Assembly: GCA_028820505.1 (NCBI GenBank)
Contig: JAPPIT010000004.1
Coordinates: forward strand, 1-64,000
Source of the DNA: Defluviicoccus sp.
GTDB taxonomy: Bacteria; Pseudomonadota; Alphaproteobacteria; MPNO01
DNA: 64,000 bases
Direction of reading: 5' to 3'
Both the position numbers and the translations under genes were made by a program. Below the pieces are notes generated by a model that made no database searches, had not been told where the DNA came from, and was given only the letters and a program-made list of their open reading frames with translations. This document shows positions 37,690 to 46,339 of the stretch, piece by piece; the stretch's first letter is position 1, and each line of letters begins with the position of its first letter.

Positions 37690-38214
37690 GGAACGAGCCC
37701 CATCGGGTGCCCGCGAGCTTCAGCGTCGTCATCATCGTCAATACCTCGTCACGCTCCACGACCGGCCCCCTCCGGCGGTCGTAGCGCTTGCAGTCGGCGA
37801 CCGGGCGGTGGCGAAGCCTGAGCCCCTCCGGACGACAATGTTGAGCACCACGTCGGCGTTGCAAGCGCCGCTTTCGAGCGCCTCGGCGCAGCCCGCCTCA
37901 ACCGCCTCCTGCCCGTCCTCCCGCACTGCCGCCAGCACCTTGACGAACTGCCGGTCGCCATCGTCGGAGCCCGCCAGCCGGCGCCGTATCGGGCTGAGCG
38001 CCGGGGGCAGCTTCCATCCCGTGAAGGGCGCGCCGTTGCGCAGCGCGCCGGGCTTGCGCGCCAAAATCGCCACGTATTGCCACGCATCGTATAGGACTTG
38101 GAGGACCTGGCCGCGCCCAAAGCTGCGGGGATGCTCGGCGCCGATCTCGCCGTCCTGGCGGATGACGATCCGATCGGCATAGGCCCGCACGTCGACTGGC
38201 CGCCCCCGGCATTG
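37690..38214 (-). mobile_element. IS21-family remnant (istA C-terminus plus istB N-terminus)
   Basis: The minus strand from 38214 carries the C-terminal part of an IS21 IstA transposase (GRPVDVRAYADRIVIRQDGE, FGRGQ, LARKPGALRNGAPF, RRLAGSDDGDRQFVKVLAAV, CAEALESGACNADVVLNI). After a frame slip near 37800 it shows the IstA ending LRLRHRPVADCKRYDRRR and then the first codons of IstB (VERDEVLTMMTTLKLAG). The DDE catalytic core of IstA and nearly all of IstB are missing, so the element is dead. Its left edge abuts the truncated secreted protein. Confidence 0.85.
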
Positions 38215-38330
38215 TCGCTGGGCCTTTCCGGATGGGCAGCCCTGGCACAATGTATTTCGGGAAGACGGAAACCGTCATATAGGGTTCGGTCGCGATTGCG
38301 ATCCTGCGACAGGCGGGGAGGGGGAGGCGT

Positions 38331-39095
38331 ATGGTGACCGCACAACGGAGAGGGTTACTTCTTGCGATCTTCATGGGGGCCGGTCTGCACGCGCCGACTG
38401 CCGGCGCAGCGGATTTGGTGCGGGTGGATTATCCGGGATTCACCCTGTGGCTGGACTGCGCGCAGCGAGGCGCTGTCTTGGCGCGCTACCAGCTTGCGCT
38501 CGACACCGGAAACATCGATACCAAGCACGGCTTCCGACTCGATGAGGATCATCGGGACTGTCAGCAAGCGTCGACCAGCACCTACAGGAGGCCCAAAGAT
38601 GCGGGAGACAAGTACGACCGTGGGCACATCGTTCCGGCGAACCACTTGGACGACGATGAGGAGGCATACAGGGCGAGCTACTTCATGACCAACGTCGTGC
38701 CGCAACACCGAAAGCTCAACCGCAAGGGCGGCGCGTGGCGGAAGACCGAAGACCTTATCGAGTGCTGGCGCGAGGAAGGGCCTCTCGAAATCTGGATCGG
38801 AGTGCTCTGGGGAACGGACGAGGCCAACGATCATTTCGTCCGCTCACACGGCATTGCCACGCCGGATGCATTCGTGAAGCTGGTCTATCGACCGGGACTA
38901 GACGGCGAAGAGGGCAAGGCGATCGCCTGGCGCCTGTCAAACCGGTTCATTCCGGACGAAACGCTGATGGAAGAGAGCGTGGCGCCCGGGAAGGTCGAGA
39001 AGGAAATCGGCCGCGTGCTGAATTTGCCCGGTGTCGACAAGACCCGGAAGGCAAATCCCGCGGATTGGCGGGATGCAACGAACTGCGATCCCTGA
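38331..39095 (+). CDS. Secreted DNA/RNA non-specific endonuclease
   Basis: The 254-residue protein has a signal peptide (MVTAQRRGLLLAIFMGAGLH, cleavage near AGA-AD) and the NUC (beta-beta-alpha metal) motif: DRGHIVPANHLDDD with DRGH at 96-99 holding the catalytic His, then NVVPQHRKLNRKGGAWRKTE with Asn121 and Glu140 as metal and support residues. This is the full catalytic set of NucA/EndoG-type nucleases. It should act in the periplasm or outside the cell, perhaps in nutrient scavenging or defence against DNA uptake. It begins 116 bases after the IS21 remnant. Complete and probably active. Confidence 0.92.
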   Translation: MVTAQRRGLLLAIFMGAGLHAPTAGAADLVRVDYPGFTLWLDCAQRGAVLARYQLALDTGNIDTKHGFRLDEDHRDCQQASTSTYRRPKDAGDKYDRGHIVPANHLDDDEEAYRASYFMTNVVPQHRKLNRKGGAWRKTEDLIECWREEGPLEIWIGVLWGTDEANDHFVRSHGIATPDAFVKLVYRPGLDGEEGKAIAWRLSNRFIPDETLMEESVAPGKVEKEIGRVLNLPGVDKTRKANPADWRDATNCDP

Positions 39096-39293
39096 CCGGG
39101 CGCTGACAATGGATCAAACGCGGCGCGTCTCTGATAATCTTGAGTGCTGAGCCTGCTTTATTCTCGCGCCGGGGAAGAGTGCCGTCCCCGAGCGAGTGCG
39201 AACCCCGCCCGGGACGTTCACGCTTCCACCCCATCACCGGCTTGACCTCGACCAGTTCGAACTCATGACCGTAGAGCGGGTGAAACGGGTGTA

Positions 39294-39800
39294 TCACCTG
39301 GTCGAACCGCCGGTCGCCGCATCGAAGGGGTACAGTTGAGTGCCCTGTCCTATGATTTGGGGGATCTCCCGTCCGACACGCTCGGCGGCCCGTTTGATGT
39401 CGCGGTCCGCGAGATGGGCGTAGCGCAGCGTCATGCGGGTGCTGGAATGACCGAGCAGGCGAGAGACCACCGGCACCGGCACACCGTTCATCACCGCGTG
39501 ACTGGCATGGGAATGACGCAGGTCGTGCAGCCGCACGTTCTCGATCCCGGCCTCGCGCCGCACCCGGTACCAGAGCCCGAGGTTCTGGCCACGCGGCCGT
39601 GACGGCTCGCAGAGCGACGGGAACACGAACGGACTCTCTCCGCGCGGCCGGCGTTCGAGAATGCGCCGGGCCTGGCTGTTGAGCGGAACCTTTCTTGGCC
39701 CGGTCTTGGAATCCGCCAGCACAATGGTGTCGCCCCGCACCTCGGACCAGCGCAGCCGAACGATCTCGTTCCTGCGGTAGCCGAACAAGCGCGGGAGCAT
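39294..39800 (-). pseudogene. Tyrosine integrase, catalytic-domain fragment
   Basis: The 168-codon fragment holds the integrase catalytic domain: first Arg in YRRNEIVRLRWSEV, Lys in SKTGPRKVPL, the H-x-x-R box VRLHDLRHSHASHAV, LGH, and Tyr in MTLRYAHLADRD. It starts abruptly at the junction with the second reverse-transcriptase fragment (about 39800), so the N-terminal arm and core-binding domains are lost. All catalytic residues are present, but without DNA-binding domains it is unlikely to integrate. Confidence 0.85.
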
Positions 39801-39806
39801 CCGAAT

Positions 39807-40390
39807 CGGGTGTTCACGTCCCTGCATCACGTCACTAATGGCGAATGGATGCGCGAGGCGTACCGCCTGACGCGCAAGGATGGAGCGACAGGCATCGACG
39901 GCGTGACGGCCGCCTACTACGAGAAGGACCTGGAGGCCAATCTCGATCACCTCCTGGGCCGAATGAAGTCGGGCCGTTACTTCGCGCAGCCGGCACGACC
40001 CCACTACATCTCCCAAGGCGGATGGCACAAGACGACCGCTCGGCATTCCGACCTTCGAAGACAAGGTGGCGCAGCGGGCCATCCTGATGCTGCTGGAGCC
40101 GATCTACGAGACGGACTTTCTGCCGTGTTCCTACGGCTTCCGGCGCGGACGGTCGGCCCACGATGCCCTAAACGCACTTCGCTCGGGCATCATGGAGCAC
40201 CGCCAACGGTGGGTGATTGACGCGGATTTGAAATCCTACTTCGACTCGATCTCGCACACCCATCTGCGGTCATTCCTCGACCTGCGGATCAAGGACGGCG
40301 TCGCTAGGCGCATGATCGACAAATGGTTGAAGGCAGGGGTACTCGAAGAGGGCACCCTGCACAGACCGGTCGCTGGCACCGCCCACCCTC
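39807..40390 (+). pseudogene. Group II intron reverse transcriptase, doubly truncated and frameshifted
   Basis: VFTSLHHVTNGEWMREAYRL and KDGATGIDGVTAAYYEKDLE open the fragment in one frame. A one-base insertion near 40010 (ATCTCCCAAGG where the intact relative has ATCCCGAAGG) moves the match to the next frame, with EPIYETDFLPCSYGFRRGRS and WVIDADLKSYFDSI. The match ends at GTLHRPVAGT (about 40390), before the QGG and YADD boxes. It is homologous to, but clearly different from, the fragment at 5407-6130, so it represents a second intron. Confidence 0.88.
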
Positions 40391-40642
40391 TGAGTGACGT
40401 CACCTTTCCACGGTGCATTGGCTATTATAGATGATATCTGGCGGGTAGGTTGCATGATATTCACCGACTACATTGGTGAAACCCGGCACGGAAGGGCGAC
40501 GGCATCGCGTCCGTCTGACGAACTGCTTACCGCTCGTATCAGAGATGGAAATTGACCGCTTACGGTGCGATGATGAGCAGCAGCGCAGCGAGGTGTCCTG
40601 CGTTGCTGTCGGGTGTTCGAACTAAAGTGAGAAACGCAGAAA

Positions 40643-41230
40643 ATGACAGAGATATCCTCGTGGTTCAGCCCGGAAATCGTGGTCGAGATCGGCAAGGGTG
40701 TCGGCTTGCTGCTGGCGGCGGGCGTGGCGGGGACTTTTGCCCGGTGGCGCTACATGACTGCTGATGCCCATCTCCGACAGGAGAAGTTCCATACGGCCTC
40801 GAAATTGCTTGCGGATGAACGAAGTGGTGAGACGAACCCATCGAATATTACCCGCGTAAGTTGCATAACGGTCTTGGGCCGGTTGGCGCGAGAAGACCCG
40901 AAAACTTACCACATTGCTGTCATGAGCATCTTCGAGAATTTTCTAACTTGGACAACTGTCTTCGGCGGCGATCGGACCGTGGTCGACCCAGATGCCGAGG
41001 ATACTCGTGAGGCGATCCGGTTTATCGAATCTCGAAACCGCAAACAGTTGAAGGTGGAGCGGAAAGAAGGCTACAAGTTTTCATTGCGATATTTCGACCC
41101 CCTTCGCTCGCCCTTTCGCTTGAAGGATGGACGAATGTTTCTTACCGATGAGGCGCTGCCTTTGGTCCGCGAAAAAATCAAAGAACTTGGAATAGAAAGT
41201 CGCTTCCTGGCAGAGCGACATCCGGAATAG
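40643..41230 (+). CDS. Single-pass membrane protein with helical repeat-like domain
   Basis: The 195-residue product has one N-terminal membrane helix (IGKGVGLLLAAGVAGTFARW), then a helix-rich block (HTASKLLADERSGETNPSNI, RVSCITVLGRLAREDPKTYH, IAVMSIFENFLTWTTVFGGD). That block resembles the helical repeat preceding pentapeptide-repeat domains in other bacterial membrane proteins (G-x-x-x-LGRLAxxDP). The C-terminal part is basic and unfamiliar. GC is lower than in flanking genes, which suggests transfer. It sits next to the integrase and reverse-transcriptase fragments, in a typical cargo position. Function unknown. Confidence 0.65.
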   Translation: MTEISSWFSPEIVVEIGKGVGLLLAAGVAGTFARWRYMTADAHLRQEKFHTASKLLADERSGETNPSNITRVSCITVLGRLAREDPKTYHIAVMSIFENFLTWTTVFGGDRTVVDPDAEDTREAIRFIESRNRKQLKVERKEGYKFSLRYFDPLRSPFRLKDGRMFLTDEALPLVREKIKELGIESRFLAERHPE

Positions 41231-41510
41231 AAGTACCCTCTGTCAAAGAGTTGCCAAGGGTTGCAGTCAAGGGGCTGCATTCAGGCCGCCATCGGGGACA
41301 TCCATCGCCGCATCGTGGCGGTAGGGTATTTGCGGGGGACAGAGTTGGATTGGTTCGCCGTCAGCGCGGCACGCCGCCGCCACCAAGTTGACCTGTCCGA
41401 TAAGAAAATCTTATCCTGCGAGCCGCGGAGGCCTCCTTCGTCCCCCGCTACGCACGAGGGTTGCGGCTGGGCGATCCGGTGGATTGCGATGGAAGTCGAG
41501 GTGCGATGTC

Positions 41511-43199
41511 ATGCGGGTCAAGGCCGTGTTCGATCGTCGTCGACTGTCCGTTAAGCTCCTCGCCACGCTGATCGCGGCGGCGCTGCTGCCGGTGGCGGCT
41601 CCGTCCCATGCGCAGGACGCCCACGGCGCGATCGCTGTGGGTCGGGCGGCCCAGGAGCGGACCGTCGCCTACGGATTTTCCTGGAACCACGCGGGCCGCG
41701 ACACGGCGAGCAAGGCGGCGCTCGGCGCCTGTCGCGCCGGCGGCGGAACGGACTGTGTCGAGCTCGCCTGGTTCCAGAACGGCTGCGGCGCGCTCGTGCT
41801 CGACCGCCACGGGATGGCCCAGGGAAAGAGCGCGAGAACGCTGGAACAGGCCGAGGCCCGGGCGCTTCAAACCTGCGAGGCCGCTGGGGGCTCTGGCTGC
41901 ACGGTGGTCGGCTCGCAATGCGCCAGCCCGGGCGGGCGGGCGGGCACATGGACGGGCAGCGAACGCGCCCTTGCGAAACAGGAGGGGCTGCATGGCCAGC
42001 CGGCGGAGGACGGCGCGCAACGGGACGAGGGTCTGACGCGCGGCGAGCGCGTCCGGGTACAGCGGGGCCTCGCCGCGCTGGGTTTCGAGACAGGTCCGGC
42101 CGACGGCATGTTCGGTCCCAAGACGAGATCGGCGATCTGGCAATGGCAGGAAGCGAAGGGGCTCAAGGCGACGGGCTACCTGACGCGCGACCAAGCTGCG
42201 GCACTTGTCGCTACCGGCGCGGCGCATCGGATATTTCAAGGGAAAGCATACGCCTCAGGGGGCCGGGCGACGAGACGCGCGGTTATCCCAAGTCCGAAAT
42301 GCACGGAGGTTTCCGACGGCGCAGCTTGCTGGAAGGAAGTAACGAACAAGCGCGGCTGCTATTTCCGGATAAATGGGCCCGAACCTGATCATTCGGCGAC
42401 CTGGTCTGGAACGTGCACCGGGGGCATCGCCGTCGGAAAAGGAACCTTGGTGTGGACAGAGGGCGATGCAGTAAGTTCCGAATTCATTGGAGCGTTTGTT
42501 GAGGGTCGGTTCAGCGGTCCCTGGCTCTTGCGATATCCCGGCTGGGGCTTTGGAAAAGGGCCCTACGTGGAAGGTGTGATGCATGGCGAATGGGTCTGGC
42601 ACGGGAGCGGCTGGGGGCTCATTCGCGGCTCCTATATTGCGAGAGGCCCATATGTAAAGGGCAAGAAACAAGGTGAATGGGTCTATCGCTACATAGACTA
42701 CGATAGTGTTTACAGAGGCCATTTTGTCGAGGACAGGCAACATGGAGAATGGATATTCTACAGGATCACCACCGGGGGACCTAAGAGCTTTTACAAGAAA
42801 ACCTATGTGCATGGAGAAACGGTTCACGAATACATTGCCGATGATCTCAGTGAAAGAACATCCGATTACGATGAGGCGACAGGCGTAGTGGTCAGCCGCT
42901 TCAAAGATGGAAGCGTCTATAAACGGAATATTGATCGTAGGACTGAATCGTACACCGTACGTTTTGCCGATGGAACCGTCTCGGATGCTTTTCCGAAGGA
43001 TGAAAAGAGTGGGCGTTGGGTTCTACGGTACCCGGACGGAAGCATTTGCCAAGGTCCCTATATGGGATATGACGAGAAAAAGCATGGGGAATGGACTTGT
43101 CACCACGCCGATGGAATCGTTCACAAGGTTACATTCAAGGAAGGCGACAAGCAGGGGACCTGGGTAATTCGCTACCCTGACGGAACCGTCCAGGAGTGA
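41511..43199 (+). CDS. Secreted DUF4189 / peptidoglycan-binding / MORN-like repeat protein
   Basis: The 562-residue product has a signal peptide (cut near residue 34, SHA-Q), a DUF4189-type domain (about 36-130) with a regular Cys pattern and repeated A-x-x-x-AL-x-x-C, then a peptidoglycan-binding domain (about 172-232; RVRVQRGLAALGFETGPADG, FGPKTRSAIWQWQEAKGL). From about 290 to the end is a set of MORN-like repeats of roughly 25-35 residues, marked by HGEWVWHG, QGEWVYRY, HGEWIFYR, SGRWVLRY, HGEWTCHH and QGTWVIRY. The mosaic suggests attachment to the cell wall with an adhesive or scaffolding repeat face. GC drops in the repeat half. The combination is unusual. Function unknown. Confidence 0.78.
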   Translation: MRVKAVFDRRRLSVKLLATLIAAALLPVAAPSHAQDAHGAIAVGRAAQERTVAYGFSWNHAGRDTASKAALGACRAGGGTDCVELAWFQNGCGALVLDRHGMAQGKSARTLEQAEARALQTCEAAGGSGCTVVGSQCASPGGRAGTWTGSERALAKQEGLHGQPAEDGAQRDEGLTRGERVRVQRGLAALGFETGPADGMFGPKTRSAIWQWQEAKGLKATGYLTRDQAAALVATGAAHRIFQGKAYASGGRATRRAVIPSPKCTEVSDGAACWKEVTNKRGCYFRINGPEPDHSATWSGTCTGGIAVGKGTLVWTEGDAVSSEFIGAFVEGRFSGPWLLRYPGWGFGKGPYVEGVMHGEWVWHGSGWGLIRGSYIARGPYVKGKKQGEWVYRYIDYDSVYRGHFVEDRQHGEWIFYRITTGGPKSFYKKTYVHGETVHEYIADDLSERTSDYDEATGVVVSRFKDGSVYKRNIDRRTESYTVRFADGTVSDAFPKDEKSGRWVLRYPDGSICQGPYMGYDEKKHGEWTCHHADGIVHKVTFKEGDKQGTWVIRYPDGTVQE

Positions 43200-43263
43200 G
43201 ATGGTTCCGAAAAATTCGGAGAGCTCGTCAAGGTGTATGCGGCACTCTGAAGAAGGAACGCGG

Positions 43264-43416
43264 ATGAGCGCACACAAACAGGCGTACGCAAACAGACACA
43301 GATTTTCGGAAACGCTGCAGATGAAAATCTCCTTGCAGGGGAGTCGGTGCAATCAGACACTTCAGCAGATTGTCGCGCATCACCAAGCTGTGCAAATAGG
43401 CGAGGGAAACAGATGA
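43264..43416 (+). CDS. Small soluble protein, 50 aa, coupled to the next gene
   Basis: ATG 43264 follows AAGAAGGAACGCGG. The product (MSAHKQAYANRHRFSETLQM then KISLQGSRCNQTLQQIVAHH) is hydrophilic and helical. Its TGA overlaps the ATG of the membrane protein gene (ATGA at 43413). Coupling and a clear ribosome site favour real translation. Unknown family. Confidence 0.45.
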   Translation: MSAHKQAYANRHRFSETLQMKISLQGSRCNQTLQQIVAHHQAVQIGEGNR

Positions 43417-43656
43417 CGGATGAACACGAGACATGTGTCGCGGAAAACGTAGTGCGGCAGACCACTTTCCGAGGCTGGCAGGCCCGAGGATGGTCCATCC
43501 GCGGTCCAGACCCCACTTCAAACCTTCAAAGTCGCGTTTGCCCGAGCTTTTGGAATCTCGATCGGGCTCTGGTTTGGCCTACTCGTCTTGGTGCTTGTTT
43601 TTTTCTTGGTGGAATCACTGTTCAATCTCAGCAGTCTAGTCATGGGTCTGCCCTAA
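43413..43656 (+). pseudogene. Small membrane protein with one-base frameshift
   Basis: ATG 43413 follows CGAGGGAAACAG. The first frame reads MTDEHETCVAENVVRQTTFR, GWQARGWSIRGPD. At the CCCC run near 43510-43514 the sensible continuation is one base over: PLQTFKVAFARAFGISIGLW, FGLLVLVLVFFLVESLFNLS, ending SSLVMGLP at the TAA 43654-43656. Together they give an 80-residue protein with one strong membrane helix. The frame break in a homopolymer may be a sequencing error or a real inactivation. Coupled to the preceding small gene. Confidence 0.5.
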
Positions 43657-43699
43657 TATATTTTAGCGAACGCTCCGCGCTTAGAGTTCGACTTGGATA

Positions 43700-43923
43700 A
43701 GAGAGGGCCCAGTCCGGGTGGCCCTACGACATTGTTGCCGTCCCAGACGAGAACTTTCAACGAGGACCGTTCGGTTTCCCCTGGCATCTTGCGCAGGTCG
43801 TGGCAGAAGCGGAAGCAATGGAGGCCCAGGCGATTATTGAGAATACTCGGGTCAACAACACTCAACAAAGGGCAGTCGACGCGGGTCTCAAGGCGCCGGT
43901 GATTCCCCGATGTCCCGTCTGTT
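43700..43923 (+). pseudogene. Short coding remnant
   Basis: The frame AQSGWPYDIVAVPDENFQRG, FGFPWHLAQVVAEAEAMEAQ, ending APVIPRCPVC reads like a protein C-terminus but has no start codon before an upstream in-frame stop. It may be the end of a gene whose start has been lost to a frame slip near 43693. Unknown family. Confidence 0.3.
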
Positions 43924-44149
43924 AACGGCGGTGGAATTATGCTCAACGCGGAGCGGCCGGTCGATCCGGTCTCGACAGCGCAAGAGTGCGCCAATTAGGT
44001 CCTTTTGTCTGTTTAGGCACGGGACGGGGATGTACGGCGTGGAGCTCTATGCGGCGGTTCGGCTTGCGGTTGTCAAGAAGGGTCTGAGCCATCACGAGGC
44101 CCGTTGGCGGTTCCCTGACCAATTGTGATCAAATGAGATTCCGTCAAAG

Positions 44150-44350
44150 TCAGACACGCTCTAGGGGAACTGAGCGGACGGATGGCAGCAAGTCGGTAGG
44201 CGCCCCGGAGACGCTTTTAGGACACCCGGTGAAGCCTCCGGCGTAGCCGATCTTCAGCTGCGCATCCGCGGCGAGGCCAGGGCCGGCAGACGAGAAGACG
44301 CAGATCGCCGACACGGCACCCGGAAGAGTCCCCAGTATTCCGGAATTCAT
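44150..44350 (-). pseudogene. LivK-like binding protein, signal-peptide stump
   Basis: ATG 44350, after CCGGAGGGAACAGCG, begins a signal peptide (MNSGILGTLPGAVSAICVFS, cleavage at GLA-AD) followed by ADAQLKIGYAGGFTG, the first strand of type I periplasmic-binding proteins (compare KLKIGFVGVTSG of livK). The sequence then becomes unrelated and stops. Only the export signal and first strand remain. Confidence 0.65.
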
Positions 44351-44703
44351 CGCTGTTCCCTCCGGGGATTGCGGTGGCACAGGACCTGGCGGTCCCGCCT
44401 TTCCCTCCGAGATGGTTGTTGTTGCTGACGCATATCCAGACATCGTCAACTGAAACTGGACCGGGATCGAGGAAAATCCATCAAGACACGAAGGTCGCGT
44501 TCACCGCAATTTTGCGAGGACTCCGACTGTCAATCTCGAAGCGACTCAATTTCAACCGCTTGCCGGAGCACGCCAATGCCGGACACCGCCCCTAGCGTTC
44601 GCGTTCGGCTTGACGCGTCCGCCGGAAACGGAACACTGAAGGGACATGGACTCTCGGGAACGGCGAAAGGCCGGATCGACGCCGGCCCGGAGCTCTTGGC
44701 CGG
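44351..44703. other. Intergenic stretch, nothing recognised
   Basis: No supported gene or repeat. GC rises to the genome level near 44560, which may mark the right end of the decayed island zone. Confidence 0.4.
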
Positions 44704-45174
44704 TTGCCCCCCCGGCGCGATTCCGAAGAAGGGACCCTGAACATCGCCATTCTCGAACTCTCGCTGCGCAACGATCTTGCGGAGCTCGCCGTCGCGGCGG
44801 CTCAGGTCGACCGGTTCTGCGCCACGCACGGCCTGTCGCCCGACATCGCGTTCGCCGTCAACCTGTCGGTCGACGAATTGCTCACCAACACGATCCGGTA
44901 CGGTTACCCGAACGGCGGCAGCCACCGCATCGCGATGACGGTTCGACTGGATGGCGGCGTTCTGCAAGTCGAACTCGAGGACGAAGCCGAGCCTTACGAT
45001 CCCACCACGGTTCCCCATCCCGATATTGGTGCGCCCATCGAAGCGCGGCCGATCGGGGGGTTGGGGGTGCACTTCGTCCGGGAGATGATGGACGGGTTCG
45101 CCTATCGCCGCGGCGAGGACCGCAACATCGTCACGCTGACCAAGCACACTCAGAGCGGCGGAATCGCCAGCTAG
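44704..45174 (+). CDS. RsbW-like serine kinase / anti-sigma ATPase
   Basis: The product of about 150 residues is a stand-alone GHKL ATPase domain: SPDIAFAVNLSVDELLTNTI (N-box with ELLTNTI), EDEAEPYDPT (G1, with the Asp adapted to EDEAEPYD), and GGLGVHFVREMMDGFAYRR (G2). This is the layout of RsbW/SpoIIAB-type anti-sigma kinases. It should act in the cytoplasm with the STAS protein that follows, in partner switching. Start is uncertain: a TTG at 44704 opens the frame, and homology begins near ILELSLRNDL. The next gene is 100 bases downstream on the same strand. Confidence 0.82.
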   Translation: MPPRRDSEEGTLNIAILELSLRNDLAELAVAAAQVDRFCATHGLSPDIAFAVNLSVDELLTNTIRYGYPNGGSHRIAMTVRLDGGVLQVELEDEAEPYDPTTVPHPDIGAPIEARPIGGLGVHFVREMMDGFAYRRGEDRNIVTLTKHTQSGGIAS

Positions 45175-45274
45175 GCGCCGGAGGGACGCGTGGGGACCGA
45201 AACCGTGCGGGATCGCGAAGGGGCGGATTGGACGCATCGCGTCGACGCGGGCGTTGGGGGGGGGGGACGGCAGT

Positions 45275-45616
45275 ATGATGGAATTGACGACCGAACGGCA
45301 TGAAGACGTCCTGTCAGTGGGCGTGGCGGGACGGATCGACGGGTCCAACGCGCCCGCGTTCGCAGAAGCGCTGCGGGATGCCGTCGCGCCGACCGACCGC
45401 GCGGTGATCGTGAACTTCCGGGAACTGGCCTACATCAACAGCGCGGGGCTGGACGCTGTGGTGGTAACGGCCAAGTCCCTGGGGGACCGGGACGGCGGGC
45501 TCGTGCTATGCGGGCTGTCGGAACCGATTCGCACGTTGTTCAGGATCAGCGGTCTGGACAAGTTCCTGCCCATTCACGAGAGCGAGGCGGAAGCGCGGGC
45601 CTCCCTCGACGGATGA
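45275..45616 (+). CDS. STAS-domain anti-anti-sigma factor (RsbV-like)
   Basis: The 113-residue protein is a single STAS domain: VLSVGVAGRIDGSNAPAFAE, AVIVNFRELAYINSAGLDAV and GGLVLCGLSEPIRTLFRISG. The phospho-acceptor serine sits in INSAGL, as in SpoIIAA/RsbV. It is the expected antagonist of the preceding kinase-like gene; the pair forms a partner-switch cassette, but no sigma factor or PP2C phosphatase gene is adjacent. Two tandem ATGs (45275, 45278) follow a G-rich ribosome site. Confidence 0.85.
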   Translation: MMELTTERHEDVLSVGVAGRIDGSNAPAFAEALRDAVAPTDRAVIVNFRELAYINSAGLDAVVVTAKSLGDRDGGLVLCGLSEPIRTLFRISGLDKFLPIHESEAEARASLDG

Positions 45617-45753
45617 TGCGACTTCGCGCGGGCGCTTTCCCCGCCACGATGGCCGGCATGGCCCTCGCGTTCCGCGGGCGGGGTTGGCAATTTCTATTCC
45701 CTTACTGCGAGCATTGATCGAGGCGATCCCGGATCCGCGATGCCGCTCGCTCC

Positions 45754-46059
45754 CTATGGATCGAGAGTCAAGGTGAGCTTTCTCAGCCATTCCGCGTCGA
45801 GGAACACGCGCATGTCGTAGGCCTCCCGCGTGAACCACTTGAACTTCACCGCCATTTGCAGTCGCGCGAGTCGGTCGGCGTTCGTGAACCACGCCTCGAA
45901 AAGCTTCCGGTCCTTCTCCACCAGGTCGAAGAACCCGCATTCGCCGCACCTGTAGCCGGTCGCGTGATCCCTGTCGGGATTGACCTCCGCCGTCCCGCCG
46001 CAGATGAAACAACGGCCGTTCAGTTGGAAATCGCGGTTGACGTTCCGGCCGACGGCCAT
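45754..46059 (-). CDS. Small zinc-ribbon protein
   Basis: The 101-residue product has two Cys pairs (Cys17-x2-Cys20 in GRCFICGG and Cys38-x2-Cys41 in YRCGECGF), forming a zinc ribbon, and a helical, aromatic C-terminus (LARLQMAVKFKWFTREAYDM). It is cytoplasmic and likely binds nucleic acid or protein. No family beyond the ribbon is recognised. Confidence 0.65.
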   Translation of the reverse strand: MAVGRNVNRDFQLNGRCFICGGTAEVNPDRDHATGYRCGECGFFDLVEKDRKLFEAWFTNADRLARLQMAVKFKWFTREAYDMRVFLDAEWLRKLTLTLDP

Positions 46060-46339
46060 GTCACCCCGCTACCGGTGGCGCGCGTGCTTCCGCGACGGCG
46101 CCTCGCCGTGCTCCAACCCCGAGATTGTCGCCGTCAGACGGATATTTTCCATGAACACCGCATTTCCGGCAATGGGGAAGAGGGATTCACCGATTGTCCC
46201 GCCGGTCGCCCACACCCGCCAGATCCAGATACAGTTGCGTACCGATTCGGCTCGTGTCTCGGTCCCGGTGGGATCGCGGGACGAGGTACCGTGAACCGAT
46301 TGATCCTTCGTCGGACAGAGGTTTGCCAGCGACCTGCGC

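Noticed and set aside
36687-37821. Three long overlapping frames as one large gene
   Set aside because: Only the stretch 37357-37686 plus a signal-like segment near 37225-37285 looks coding, in two different frames; the rest is Arg/Ser-rich filler, so it is reported as a pseudogene.
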